DNA of 64,000 nt from Blumeriella jaapii (GCA_009599575.1 VWND01000073.1:1302001-1366000); one strand, 5' to 3'. Positions 9,669 to 21,561 are shown, counted from the stretch's first letter. A program made the numbers and translations. Notes: a model not told the origin generated them from the letters alone.

Positions 9669-10032
9669 TTATCATCCCTCGCCCTCGCCGTCTCACCATT
9701 CCATCTCTCCCCCTCCCATCTCTCATCTTCCATCTCCCATCGCTCGTCCTTCTCCTTCTCCCTCTCCTTCTTCTGCTTCTTCTGCTTCTTCTGCTTCTGC
9801 TTCTTCCTCTCCTCCCCTCTCGCTCGACAAAACTCTCTCTTTCCGCCGCGGAATTCGCTCGTTGCATCGCCCTCTTGCGTGAACTCGACTCATCTTTCTT
9901 CGCCGACCCAGTCTCTCACTCTCGGGAGGCGCCCCCATTGTTACCTCACCTCTTATTGCACCCCATTCGGCCAACTGGGGCACGTTCTAATCGTCACACC
10001 ATCACACCAGCACACCGCAATCTCTATCCATC

Positions 10033-11513
10033 ATGAAGACCTGCTCCGTCGTCGTAGCACTGGCGGCGGCCGCGACCACCGTGCTTGCCACGCCGACCAA
10101 GGTCGAGAAGGTCGCGGCGCGCGCTGGAACGTCTGCCCTGCCCACAATCACGGTCAAGGGAAACGGTATGTGATGTGGTGGCGGGAACGGCGCCATGGTA
10201 CCAACCCAACTAACGCGACGCAGCCTTCTTCTCCGGCAACGACAGATTCTACATGCGTGGAGTCGACTACCAACCCGGGGGATCCTCGAATCTGATCGAT
10301 CCGCTCGCCGACACGGCCGTCTGCAGCCGCGATATCAAGTACTTCCAGCAGCTGGGCATCAACACCATCCGTATCTACACGGTCGACAACACGGCCGACC
10401 ATGATGACTGCATGACGGCCTTGGCGGCCGCGGGCATCTACTTGGTGCTGGATGTCAACACGCCTCTCTACTCGATCAACCGAGCCGACCCCCACCAGTC
10501 CTACAACGCCGTCTACCTGCAGAACATCTTCGCCACCATTGACAAGTTTGCCAAGTACACCAACACGTTGGCCTTCTTCTCGGGCAACGAAGTCATCAAC
10601 GATGACAAAACCACCTCGGCTGCACCATACGTCAAAGCCGTGACCCGTGACATGAGAAACTACCTGAAGAGCATGAAGTACCGTCAAATCCCGGTCGGTT
10701 ACTCGGCTGCTGATGTCGACTCCAACCGCAAGGAACTGGCCGAGTACATGAACTGCGGAAGTGATGAGGAGCGCAGTGACTTCTTCGCCTTCAACGACTA
10801 CTCCTGGTGTGACCCTTCCTCCTTCACCACCTCGGGCTGGGATCAGAAGGTCAAGAATTTCACCGGATACGGTCTCCCCATCTTGTAAGTAGCGCTGCAC
10901 GTTTCTCCCCAAGCCACGCTAACTGCCCACCCCAAGCCTGTCTGAGTATGGGTGCAACACCAACGCCCGCAAGTGGGGCGAAGTCGCCGCGCTCTACAGC
11001 ACCGACATGACTCCCGTTTACTCTGGTGGTCTCGTCTACGAGTACTCGCAAGAGGAAAGCAAGTACGGTCTCGTTGTCCTCGATGGCTCAACCGTCAAGC
11101 CCCTCGATGACTTCACCAACCTCGTGGCGGCTTTCAAGGCAACTCCCAACCCATCGGGGGACGGTGGCTATAACTCGACTGCTGGTGCCTCTCAATGTCC
11201 TGCCCAGTCTGCCACTTGGAACGTTACCTCCGATGCTTTGCCTGCGATCCCATCCGATGCCGCCAAGTTGATGCAGAAGGGGGCTGGCACGGGTGCGGGC
11301 TTGACCGGGAAGGGATCTCAGACCGCTAGCGGCACCTCCACCTCTAATGGCAACTCCAACTCCAACTCCGGGTCTGGCACAACCGGAGGCTCCCCCCAGT
11401 CATCTACCTCCAAGGCCGCTGCCTCCTCCCTCCAGCCTCCATTCAGTGCCGCTCCTCTTGTTGTCACTGCCATTACCGTGGCATTTGCTTTTCTCGGCGC
11501 CACTCTCCTTTAA
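10033..11513 (+). CDS. GH72 1,3-beta-glucanosyltransferase (GPI-anchored)
   Basis: This is a Gel/Gas-family enzyme that elongates cell-wall beta-1,3-glucan. Exons are 10033-10165, 10224-10884 and 10937-11513, giving 456 aa. A signal peptide (about residues 1-19) leads into FYMRGVDYQPGG, then SRDIKYFQQLGINTIRIYTV. The acid/base Glu lies in SGNEVIND (about E167) and the nucleophile Glu in LSEYGCN (about E268); that spacing of about 101 residues matches yeast Gas1. The catalytic domain is followed by a Ser/Gly/Thr-rich spacer and a hydrophobic C-terminus that fits GPI attachment. No cysteine-rich CBM43 module is visible, so it belongs to the short (Gel1-like) subgroup. The start ATG directly precedes the signal peptide. 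Confidence 0.95.
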
Positions 11514-12343
11514 GTAGCTACTCTGCCAGGGACCTGTACATAAACGTGTCGGATTAACGTGTCGAATTAATGCAATTGTAAATCAACTAGTACCGGGCTT
11601 GGGGTGTGAACGGAATTTGGAAGGGGCGACACAGACACACATGCTACAGACAGGATCGGACAAGTCTGCATCTGATGGGGTAGGGACGAAAGAACTTGGG
11701 CATTTTTCATGGTGTTCCTTTGTCTGGAATGGCGGCTCAACAATCCTTCTGCACTTTTTTCTTTGTTGTTCAGGGTTCTCCTTTGGTATTTGTCTTGATA
11801 GATTCGGGAGACATTATAAGCTGAGCGTAGGTGGGAGATGACTGCACTATAGAAATGATATATTTTGTCATATCGGGCCCCTTGCTATTTCCAGTTAATG
11901 ACGATGATCTCGGCCTGCTTTCCTGCTCCGTAAATGGCCAAATGGGACGTGTTTACCTGGAAGGATGATTATTGTTGTCCTCCGGGGGAAAACGGGGGTT
12001 CGTTGACATTAGCAAGCGCGCCTCGGTTGGGCCCGAATGCTAGTTCGACTTCGATCCCGCCATGACAGCTCGAGGACACACTTTACTTGCCCACCCTTCA
12101 ATCCCCAGATCTCCACTGCAGTGCTGTACCTGTCATATCACTTTCCAACCGGCGCTACGAGCTCTCGCGAGACTGCCAGACACGTAGTTATCTCTCCATT
12201 GATCTCCGGTCAAGGTTTCAAGTACGTCATCCGTGCCAATCTGATGTGGAAAGCTTGTTGACCAGGTCACAGCTCTATTTACCTCTGCTCAAACCGGAAT
12301 CGCCCCTCCAAATTTCAGGCCGTCCAGCTCCTCTGCCATCACC
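11514..12343. other. Intergenic region (GH72 3' side / GNA1 promoter)
   Basis: This is 830 bp with no gene-like signal. CT-rich sequence precedes the GNA1 ATG at 12344. Confidence 0.45.
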
Positions 12344-13050
12344 ATGTCGGACGTCAAGAGCCCATCCCACCACATCCGGGAACCGGCTCAGACGGCCAGC
12401 GAGACGGCTCCGACCGCCCCTCCGTCCGAGGAAGTCGGCCTCTTCGGCCCCGACCTGATCTCGCCCACGATCGCGGCCTCGCTCCCACCGACGTACACGC
12501 TCCGCGCCCTGCGGAAATCGGACTACGCGATCGGCTTCCTGGACGTCCTGCGCGTGCTGACGACGGTGGGCGACATCTCGCAGGACGCGTGGAACGAGCG
12601 GTACGACTGGATGAGCGGCCAAGGGAGGGGCGGCTACTACCTGCTGGTGATCGAGGACCAGGGACGCATCGTGGGCACCGGCGCGCTGATCGTGGAGCGG
12701 AAGTTGTAAGTGAGCCGGCCGGCCGCCCCCCCCTCTCTCCCCCGGCGAACGTGCCGCTGGCAGCGTGGGCTAATCCGCGGTGCGGCAGCATCCATCACCT
12801 GGGGCTCGTGGGACACATCGAGGACATCGCGGTCGCGAAGGATCAGCAGGGGAAGAAGCTCGGATTGAAGCTCATCCAGGCGCTGGACTTCGTCGCCGAG
12901 AGGGTGGGCTGCTACAAGTGCATTCTGGACTGCAGCGAGGCAAACGAGGGTTTCTATGTCAAGTGTGGCTACAAGAGGGCTGGGCTGGAGATGGCGCATT
13001 ACTACGACGGAAGCACGAGTCGAGACGTGACGGGTAAGAAGCCGTCGTAG
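12344..13050 (+). CDS. GNA1: Glucosamine-6-phosphate N-acetyltransferase
   Basis: This is a GNAT-fold enzyme making N-acetylglucosamine-6-phosphate for UDP-GlcNAc, and so for chitin, N-glycans and GPI anchors. Exons 12344-12705 and 12789-13050 join in phase to 207 aa. After a disordered leader of about 35 residues the order is YTLRALRKSDYAIGFLDVLRVL, GYYLLVIEDQGRIVGTGALIVERK, then across the intron HHLGLVGHIEDIAVAKDQQGKKLG (acetyl-CoA pyrophosphate loop QQGKKLG), and CYKCILDCSEANEGFYVKCGYK. These are the canonical Gna1 motifs. The intron is 83 nt. The gene is convergent with the ABZ2-like gene, with stops 144 bp apart. Confidence 0.95.
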
Positions 13051-13194
13051 GTTTCGAGGGGGGGGCATGCACCAGATGAAGCGTTACCGGCACTCGTGTG
13101 TAGAGAGGGCGGTCTTCGAAACGGTGCTTGACCATGACGGGCGCCAGAGGCCGGCAAGGCAGCACGCAAATGGATGTTTCCGAGCAGTCTTCAT

Positions 13195-14154
13195 TCACGG
13201 AAGCTTGATCTTTCCGCACTGGAAGCCCCTCACCCCATTGCTGATCCAGCACTCCTCCCCGTCGAGCAGAGAGTCCAGCTTCACCGGCCCTTCCACGGCG
13301 AGCCCCTTCTCCAGCGCCCACCGCCTCGTCGTCCCCCGCTGGCCGCCACTCGCCACGGGCGGCGTCGTCCACCTCCCCTCCCTCCAGAAAAAGACGCTCG
13401 TCAGGCTCGCCTCCATGATCTCCCCCTCCCGCTCGCTCACCATCAGCACCTCCCTCTTCTCCGCCAGGTCCCGGATGCCGGCCCGCGCCCGCGCTGCCGC
13501 GTACACCTCCCGCCTCGTCGTCTTGTAGCTCGTGTACGCCGACGGCGCCGTGCGCACCGTGTCGGGCACCACCTCCCACGGCACGCCCCTCGCCGCATCG
13601 CCGTCCACCGCGTCGTCGTCGTCATCGTCGTCCCCGTCCCCCTCCTTCGCCCCCCCCTGGCCGCGCGCAGCAGCTGGCGGCGGGATCCGCTCCGGGAACA
13701 GGTTCGACGGCGCGACCTCGGGCGTCGCGCCCGCCTCGACCGAGATGGCTCCGTCGCGGCGCAGCAGCGCCTTGACGCGGAGCGGGCGGCCCGGGGCCGC
13801 GTTCGTGTGGGTGATGGCCTCGCTGAGGGCGCCGAGCAGGGCGCCGGCGCGGATGCTCGCGGCCGCCGCGGGCCAGTCGAAGTGCGTGGCGGCTTGGAGC
13901 ATGCGGTCGCGGTGGTAGGGGAGCATGTAGAAGGGGCTGCTACTGCTGCTGCTGCTGCTCGGGGGGGGTGCTTGCGTTGCGCTGCTGTCGTCCCTCTCTT
14001 CCTTCTTGTCCTCTTCCTTCTTGTCCTCCTTCTTGTCGTCCTCCTCCTTGTCCTCACGGAATTCAGTCCTCGGTGGGAGGGTGCTGAGGAGGGGGTCGTA
14101 GCGGAGGGAGGTGAACAGCTGGAAGTCGGGAGCGGCGGCCATGGTCGCGGTCAT
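13195..14154 (-). CDS. ABZ2: Aminodeoxychorismate lyase-like PLP enzyme
   Basis: This is a fold-type IV (class IV aminotransferase-like) protein, single exon, about 319 aa from the ATG at 14154; an ATG at 14142 is an alternative start. The N-terminus FQLFTSLRYDPLL and the middle MLPYHRDRMLQAATHFDWP are typical of fungal 4-amino-4-deoxychorismate lyases that make p-aminobenzoate for folate. The likely Schiff-base lysine is in YTSYKTTRREVY. The C-terminal EASLTSVFFW, TPPVASGGQRGTTRRW and CWISNGVRGF are cofactor/substrate loop motifs. Two low-complexity insertions stand out: a Lys/Asp/Glu-rich stretch near residue 35-55 followed by polySer, and an Asp-run near residue 175. Family assignment is firm; the exact substrate is inferred. 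Confidence 0.85.
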   Translation of the reverse strand: MTATMAAAPDFQLFTSLRYDPLLSTLPPRTEFREDKEEDDKKEDKKEEDKKEERDDSSATQAPPPSSSSSSSSPFYMLPYHRDRMLQAATHFDWPAAAASIRAGALLGALSEAITHTNAAPGRPLRVKALLRRDGAISVEAGATPEVAPSNLFPERIPPPAAARGQGGAKEGDGDDDDDDDAVDGDAARGVPWEVVPDTVRTAPSAYTSYKTTRREVYAAARARAGIRDLAEKREVLMVSEREGEIMEASLTSVFFWREGRWTTPPVASGGQRGTTRRWALEKGLAVEGPVKLDSLLDGEECWISNGVRGFQCGKIKLP

Positions 14155-16412
14155 ACTTGGGGGTCGGTGTGGCGATGCTGGTGTCACGGCGACGGTGATG
14201 GTGGGTGCAGTTTTGCATGCATGCACCCGAAGTCACGCATTCGCTTCGACAAGCATTGTGTCTGTATGTATTGTATAATACTGTACTTACTTACTGTAGG
14301 ATAGAAGAGAGATGCCGTATACCAAGCTGCACTGTTATCATGGGCTTCCTAACGTGTAAATTGTCTAAATCCTATATGTACTGTACTGTACCGTACCGTG
14401 CTGTGCTGTGCTTGCATCCGTCCTTCGATGGTTTGTTTGCACGTGACATCAACAGCCCCTTGCTTACCTAGGTACTGTACTGTAGGTACTGTAGGTAGGT
14501 AGCCGAGGAGGAGGATGTTGCGTACCTACCTACCTACCTACCTACCTACCTACCTACCTATCTATCCATGTATAACAAACAGTATGTATAGTACTGTAGG
14601 TTTTTTTACTTTACTCGGCCAAAACATAATCCAAGCAAAGGACGGTGAAAAAAAAGAAAAGGGATCGTGCAAGACTGGTTTGCAGAGAGATCTTTGTCGC
14701 TTGCTGCGCTGGTGAGGGGGGAGCGCGTGCTCTGGGGGTCGGTCGATGGTGGGTGGGGAGGTGCTGTTTGTATGGTATAGGTATGTAGGTAGGTGGTTAG
14801 GTAGGTATGTATATTTGTATGTATGTATGTGTGTATGTATGTAACTGAATGTGTGTAACTGTATGTGTGTAACTGTATGTAGCTGCAAGTGGAATGACCG
14901 TGAAATCGAAAGGATAAGCAAGTTACATATAGTATGTACAGTATACACAGTATATATAGTATGTATATACAGTATATATAGTATGTACATACTGTACAGA
15001 AGCAAGATAGTCTGTATTCCGAGCTTGAGGATCAAATATAAGCCCTTCCGCGAACGGTGTCTCATCAGCATCGAGGCTCGTGACGGTCTACAGTACTGTA
15101 CAGTGCACGCGTCGCATCCTCCGTTCTCGTGGCGGTCATTGTATTGATTCGGATTGCTCGATTCAGACAGCTCGACTCCACACGCAACAAGCCTGTCTTT
15201 TTCTGTGTGTTCTCTGTACCATCAGGCAATCAATCTCTCAAATGCCCCTCTGGGACGGCTGTCTGATTCCCAAATGGCTGTTCCGGCCTTTGGTTGGCAG
15301 TTATGAGAAGCATGGCGAGCTGTGCTCGCTTCTGCTGCGTGCTGTCAGATCGCTTTGGGTGGGTTCGGCACTTGCAGAGAGGTGGTTTACGATGCTCGAG
15401 CCTCTCAGAATTCGTTGGCCAGATAGGTACTGTACAGTATGTTGTATGTACTGTAGAAGCTGTGTACGCGTCTCACGTTTTCGTGTGAGAAGCCGTGTTT
15501 GACAAGCGTGACTGGTCGCTCTACCAAGCGAGCCCCTGATTCTCGGCAAAGTGTAGCGATGCGACGACGTCTTTCCCCCCCCCCCCATGATATTCCGAAA
15601 AGCTGCAGAGTTGAACGAATCTCTCGAGTTCCGTGCAGCCATTCTAGAAGGTGTTGGATTTGTGATCCTCATCATTCCACCTCGTGTGTATCAAGCCCCG
15701 TATCGAGTTAACTGACCAATCACCATCTTGCACGATACTGCAAGCGACCAACAACAACCTTGCCTCGCCTGCTCACGCCGGCTTTCTCCAACGCTCCTCA
15801 GACCAAACCTCGCACCCCTCTAGCCACGGCAGCAATGCACCGATCAGTCGATGCAAAACAAGACTTCCGCCGTCCCGGATCTCCATAGGCAATGCCGTCA
15901 GCCGCCACGAGCAAGCATCTCCCAGCCCGAACAAGCTTCGCATTCGATGCTTAGCCGTCTGAAACGTCACGGCGTCACAGACACCATCATTGCACGGTTT
16001 CGATGTCGAGATGCCGCACCAATACCGTCATTCTCCGCTCAAGCGAGCGTTTGAGAGGCTGGCGTCTTGTCTCTCTCCTGCTGCATTTCATCGTCGTTGA
16101 TCACCGTAAGCACTGGGGCTCCGGTCCTGCCGCTCTGTCCTGTCCATTTGCGCAGAGGTCTATTTTGTCTGTTGAGCAGATTGTCGTCCGCCAGCCTGGG
16201 CTCTATCAAACTCTCTCTACGCCACGACCCTATTCAAGCTCGATCCTTAATTCCAGAGCAAAAGCCCGCGTCCGGTTCTCGAGCCTCGCGTACCGTCAGG
16301 ATACCAGCCCGCCTCGGTCCAGTACCAGGCGCACTCGCCGCCTCCTCCTCCTCCTCCTCTTCCTCGCTCCCACTCCATCGAATCCTCACTCCTCGCAAGT
16401 CCGTCCCCCGTC
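14155..16412. other. Gene-free microsatellite-rich intergenic region
   Basis: This is 2.26 kb with no supportable gene. It contains a TACC tetranucleotide array, GTAT-rich sequence (14810-15000) and TACTGTAC palindromes at 14377-14415, 15088-15104 and 15427-15455. On the minus strand, 15515-15535 resembles a tRNA D arm, but no T arm follows. Confidence 0.5.
14523..14560 (+). repeat. (TACC)n tetranucleotide microsatellite
   Basis: About nine uninterrupted TACC units are followed by TATC/TATC variants. Confidence 0.95.
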
Positions 16413-16625
16413 ATGGGCTCAGCGTTTTCCGGGCCCGGCGCCTTCAAGTTCCTCGGCTTTAAGCCGAAAGCCACCGCCGTGCTGCAGGCGACGCCGGTGC
16501 TGCTCGTCGTCCTGATCCTGGTGCTCTTGTCGTTGGCGGGCATTCTCCTGCTGACGCTCTACATCCACCTCGTGACCAGTCGGCCGTACCAGAAGCCGAA
16601 GCCGGTCGAGCGCGTGAAGAATTGA
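16413..16625 (+). CDS. Small single-span membrane protein with myristoylation motif
   Basis: This is a 70-aa open frame with good start context (cccgtcATGG). I do not recognise it. The N-terminus MGSAFSGPG fits the N-myristoylation pattern MGxxxS. A basic segment (FKFLGFKPKA) is followed by one strongly hydrophobic helix (about residues 30-54, VLLVVLILVLLSLAGILLL) and a short basic tail (RPYQKPKPVERVKN). The codon use is GC-rich, like neighbouring real genes and unlike the AT-richer intergenic sequence downstream. Being short and without a recognised homologue, it could be a chance frame; the clean topology argues for a real gene. Confidence 0.5.
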   Translation: MGSAFSGPGAFKFLGFKPKATAVLQATPVLLVVLILVLLSLAGILLLTLYIHLVTSRPYQKPKPVERVKN

Positions 16626-18112
16626 CGTGCTCTGCTGGTGCGCGTACGCAAGGGTCGAGACGTGGTGGCCACGAAGGGAGGCCCGGGTTTGCGTGGAGCT
16701 GCCGCGGGGTGGAAATGGAGACCAGCGGTGCCTCGGGGTGCTGAACGGACGATGTCGAGGGTGAGATGTGCAGGTCACTACGGGCTTTTTCTCGGTGGTC
16801 TCGAGCGGTTGTCGTCCTCTGTTTTCCAAGGCGTTGTGGCGGTCTTTGGGCCTAGAATGAAACTCGGGAGGAGTGGATTTGGACGAAAATACCCAATGTC
16901 TTGCCTTCTTGGATTCTCTTTCCATTGACCTCACCTTCCTTGCTTGTACCGTGCTCTGTGCTCGCTCTGCTTGAATCCAAGCGCAGACTCTCTTTTCAGC
17001 CAACTAGGATTTCAAACCAAACGACCGCACAGGTTCGGGGTAACTGGGGTGCCGCGCTGAACCAACTTCCAACTGCAATTATCATCATGAGACTGTTACG
17101 CATGCTAGATCTTCAAGGCATGATCGACGCAAGAGCAATCGACTAAATGAGTTACGAAGTTTCCCAACACGCAAAAACATGATTGGAAAATGATGGGATT
17201 TGACTGATGGAGCTGTCTGTCTCACGACATTCGTCACGCGGATGTCGAAGAGTGGAAGCGCTCGACCGGAAAAGCACAGTAGGGAAAGAGAGCGCATCGT
17301 GGCGAGTCTGGCAGAAGCTATATAAAGTAGGTATGCAAAACTCCGATGCGCTTTACGCTCAATCGATGGCGTGCACTGCGCCAGGCACAGTAAAGGGCTG
17401 GGTATGCGAAGTGCTGAAGCCGAACGAACGCTTTGGCGTTTATCTCTATCTGTGTCTGAACTCGAGAGCTGTGTTGGGGATTTGATGGTAGTTTATCTGA
17501 AATGGGAGAAGGCATACACATACCGTAGTTAGGTACCTAAGTAGGCATGTACTGTACATGCTGTAGGGCAGCACGAAAAACTTCGGCGTCCCGGCTGACT
17601 TATTACCTATCTAATTTCGACGAGTTGTACATAGCAGTTTGGATACCTAGGCTAGTTGCTACTCGGGAACCACAGTTCTCGCCTAGATTCGCTTTTCCCA
17701 TTTTCAGCGGCCGATGGCACAACGGGCTATGTAGTGAGTGTTGCGTTGAGCTTGGAGGGATAGGTCATTCCCGGTATCTCAGTGCATGTCCCTCTTTTCA
17801 CCTCATCCGTTTCTTAACATCTCCACGATCTGAATCTTAAGATGAGGTAGGGGTTTGGGGAAATGGAGGAAGGCTAAGTGATAGCAGACTACAACAGGTG
17901 TTGTGTTTGTTGGTTTTTGACCGGCTGTGAGGACTTTAAATCCACAGAAACTACAGAAGATATGTTAGAGTGGTGATCTCGATGGGCTGGAGGAGGGCGA
18001 GGGGAGATTGGTGAAGGTGCTAGGTAAGTTCCCGATGGGATGGGATGTAAGAAGAGAAGTAGGGGAGGAGAGTGGTGATGCACAGCTCAAGCAATGGAGC
18101 AGTAGCTGTGTG

Positions 18113-18320
18113 CTCATATGCTCATATACTCATATACTCATATGCTCATATGCTCATATACTCATATGCTCATATGCTCATATGCTCATATACTCATATA
18201 CTCATATACTCATATACTCATATACTCATATACTCATATACTCATATACTCATATACTCATATACTCATATACTCATATACTCATATACTCATATACTCA
18301 TATACTCATATACTCATATG
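18113..18320 (+). repeat. 26-copy octanucleotide array (CTCATATR)
   Basis: 26 consecutive 8-bp units CTCATATA or CTCATATG run without a length change. The G variants are concentrated at the left end (units 1, 4, 5, 7-9) and the last unit is also G. Because the unit is stop-free in all forward frames, it creates three overlapping artefactual frames of 119-164 aa. Confidence 0.97.
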
Positions 18321-20205
18321 TTCAAATACAAGTATCCAAGCGAGATGCAAACATACCTGCAGAATAACGACCTCGCCAGGCCTGACCATATTCACGAAAT
18401 CAAACCTTCCATCAAATTTCAGCAACCATAACGACAATGACACGTCCACTTTTCAAGCCCTTTCAAAAGTCTACCTCGCGACCGCTTTATACCAACCCAT
18501 CCAGCATCAGTCCACTACACCCATGATAATGATGCTGATTTGGTTAACGTCTGGAGGGGGCAGTGAAACTGCTCGATTCCAAGCTTTCCATAGAACATTG
18601 AAAACGTGCTAAGCTGGGAATTTTTACATACGCGAGACTTTCGAGAACGCAGTTTATAAAAACAAAGTGTGACAAGTGTCCGCTACTGGAACCTTTTCCC
18701 TACAGGTGGGATAGTTTTTGATGGAGTATGTGAGGTGACCTTCGGCGTTACAGATAAACGGCCCATGCTGTAGAAGCTGAAGGTTGTATGGTCGGAACGA
18801 CCGCTGAAGTGAGCCTTCACGGCCAATTCACTATGCTCAAAAAACGTCGTTGTGTATGTTAAAGCCGTCGGAAGCGATGCGTACAGTAGCACTACTGTAG
18901 CTAGCTAGGTAGGTAGCTAACTGCGTATCGATAGATCGGGGCACCAAGAGCGAGGTAATGAAAGAACCGATAGATAGATAATGCAATTCCGGTACTGGTT
19001 TTCGGCAATTCATTCTAGATTGCTCGGTATCTTCAATTGCACTCGGACCAGAGATAAGCCTGACAGGATGTGAAGGAGAAGACGACGCAAGCATGCAGCT
19101 TGTACAGTAGATCGGATTCGATTAGATGGGCCTGGATCGGATCAAATCCCATTCAATTCATGTGAACCCAATTCGCATTAGCTTTGACCATATCAACTCA
19201 GTTCACATCAACTCATACAGATTCAAATGCAAATCACATTACTACCCTCTTAACCAAACGTCAAATTTTCTGGTATATTCTGCGCCACATGTTTATTTCC
19301 CATGCAGTTAAGAGCGGTCGTTTGTCACCCAGACCATACACTACAGTCTTACTTGTCGTTACGTGGCAGCAGAACAAGAAGGCGGAAGTGAAAGCCCAAA
19401 CCCGAAACCCGAAACCAGTACCCAATCAGATGAAGAAATCGCGAGATGTAGCAGCACGAAACACGAAAGCGAAACGTTAAACAGCGAGATCAGATTAAGA
19501 AATCGCGAAACGTACAGGAGCGTGGCTTTTTTCAGCGATTTCTTAAATTAAAAAAGTTGGAAAATCGTCGCGCTCTGATAATAGAGCAGTAGGAAAACGA
19601 AACGAGACAAAAACAAAACAAAACAAATACGTACCAATCCCCGGTTCAGACATAACTATAGACGTAGTTATGAGCACCAAACATTCCCCCCCCTCCCCAG
19701 ACCTCTTCCTCCCTCTTCTTCCCAGTGGATCACAATTCTCCTTGGCCTAGTTTCCAGGATGGAATCAACCACCTCTTTCTATCTCTCGTTCTCTCGTTCT
19801 CTCTTTCTCTCTTTCCTTTCTCATGCCATGTACAGTATCGCTCCCCTCACCACAGGTACACTACACTACAGTACAGTACACAGCACTATCCAAACGTACA
19901 CAAGCCGGTGTGCCCCCCACCCCTCGCACCCCCAAAAAGCGTTTGTACAGTACAGTACACGCCCCCCATCTAGCGCGCGCGACGCGCTCTGCAACCTGCC
20001 AACTCCACAAACACTTTGATACGAACTCTCCATCCAGCACACAAAGCTTTTCGCTACCTTCCAAGCATGATGGCCAAAAAAACAAACAACCCACGTTCCA
20101 ATCATAGAAAAGAAGAAATAAATAAAAAGTTTTGTTTCACAAAGGAAAAACTCAAACCCGTGGTTTGGAATCCGAGGGATTCGACTGGCCACCGCAGAGC
20201 TTTAA

Positions 20206-20545
20206 TCCACAGTACTGTATCATCGAACAGAGTTTGAAAGGCAAGGCTACGACAGGCACAGTGCTGTAAGGTACAGTACTGTATGCTTCGTTGGCATAAA
20301 CAGCGACCAATGAACTGTCGCTTTCCCAAACAGCAAGCCCCAAAACAACCGTCGAAAAGGTACTGTGACGCAGGGAATCGAGAAGAAGAAAAAAAAATAA
20401 AAATAAAACAAAGGGCATGATAGCGAGCTTCTCAAAAGCGAACCAATGCCCCGATGCCGTTGCAAGCCCGCGCGAAAAGCCCAAGGCTGGTACTGTACAG
20501 TACAGTTCTGTATCACGGAATGGCACTGCACGGTACGGTACGGTA
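20206..20545. repeat. Second cluster of TACTGTAC palindromes
   Basis: CAGTACTGTAT, TACAGTACTGTAT, TACTGTACAGTACAG and a GGTAC-repeat (20532-20550) occur within 350 bp of otherwise anonymous sequence. Confidence 0.8.
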
Positions 20546-21561
20546 CGGTATGCGCCTTATCCAAACCGAAGCAGGGCTTTCTTCCGCTTGGATCTCACTT
20601 ACAGTACAGTATTTCCCCAACTCCCAACGTGTAGCCCATACAGTAGACCGATGGCATGGATTTGCATCACCGCTTTTCGGCATCCCCAGTTTACCTACCT
20701 ACCTCCTTAACCCCCCCCCCCAAGAATAAAAATAAGAGAACGTGGCTGTTTCGCTCGGTTTCACATACACACGTATACGGGCACAGTACTGGTACTGACC
20801 CCCGAACCGAAACCAGAGCAGGCCGGGGAGGAAACGAAGAATAGACGAGACGGTGCTTGGCGGGGTGGTGCATTGGATTCGAAATTTCCGCTTTTTTTAG
20901 GGTTTGGGGTTGGCGTTGTGTGGATGTACGGTACAGTAGGTGGTAGGGAGGGACTGGTTGGGTGTATGCTCGCTGGATCTGTACAGTATGTGGTGTATGG
21001 ACCTATGCACGTCAGGCAGACGTCGGGTATCAGGTGTTAGTGTAGAAAGTAAGTGGTGAGTGAGGACGAGATGGGCGTAGATGCGACGATGCTGGCGCTC
21101 GAGACCCCGTAAAGGGGAGAGTTAGTGACACGTCCATACCCAGGAACATTACCCGTAGAACCAATCACACGTCTGCCAACTAAATGGGCGCTGAGGATCG
21201 AGAAACCGCATCGCGAGAACGACCTCACGGCTTGCTGTGGCTGGGCTTTAAATTACACTAACACTAAGTACAGGAGACTGGCTGTCTGGCTGACGTGCTA
21301 CAAGAAAGCGATTATGGTCGGGAGAGCGAAGAAGAAATCTCCCGAGAGAAATAGGAAAGATGCTAGCTCATGCCGATTCCAATCCATGCAAAGATCGCAA
21401 AAGAAGGCAAGACAATGTGACGACTCGTAGGAGCGTCTTCGTGATGCGCCCGGAGTACCCACGCCCAAAGAAAACCGCAACCATGCACCGTAGAGGGGGC
21501 AAAAGCCAACATGTCCCACGCATTCCTGAATGTCGAGGCCATGTTTTCCCCAGCAAGCCAA

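Larger units (their letters stand above)
8179..10032. other. Gene-free repeat-rich intergenic region
   Basis: This is 1.85 kb without a supportable gene. It holds the densest cluster of the TACTGTAC palindrome, TG-rich microsatellites, a 9-bp tandem array, a 20-bp imperfect tandem array and a pyrimidine-rich tract (9680-9820) leading to the GH72 gene. All open frames here are low-complexity. Confidence 0.55.
16626..21561. other. Five-kilobase region without supportable genes
   Basis: The longest gene-free block of the window. It has the octanucleotide array at 18.1-18.3 kb, pyrimidine-rich stretches (19780-19830), TACTGTAC palindromes at 17548, 19857-19965 and 20206-20545, and AT-rich spacers. 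I found no open frame with conserved-looking sequence. Non-coding RNAs cannot be excluded. Confidence 0.55.

Noticed and set aside
9869..10295. Plus-strand frame spanning the GH72 start
   Set aside because: Out of frame with the signal-peptide exon and runs through the GH72 intron.
13443..14057. Long Arg/Thr-rich frame on the minus strand
   Set aside because: A shifted frame of the GC-rich aminodeoxychorismate lyase gene with biased composition and no domains.
14810..15000. Possible telomere-like or CRISPR-like repeats
   Set aside because: Irregular GTAT/GTGTGTAAC microsatellite sequence without the fixed spacers of CRISPR arrays or TTAGGG units.
15515..15535. tRNA D-arm-like sequence on the minus strand
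   Set aside because: GCTC-loop-GAGC resembles a D arm, but no T arm or acceptor stem can be paired.
18008..18612. Overlapping frames of 119-164 aa over the octanucleotide array
   Set aside because: They arise because the 8-bp unit is stop-free in three frames; the protein is a pure YSYTHILI repeat.
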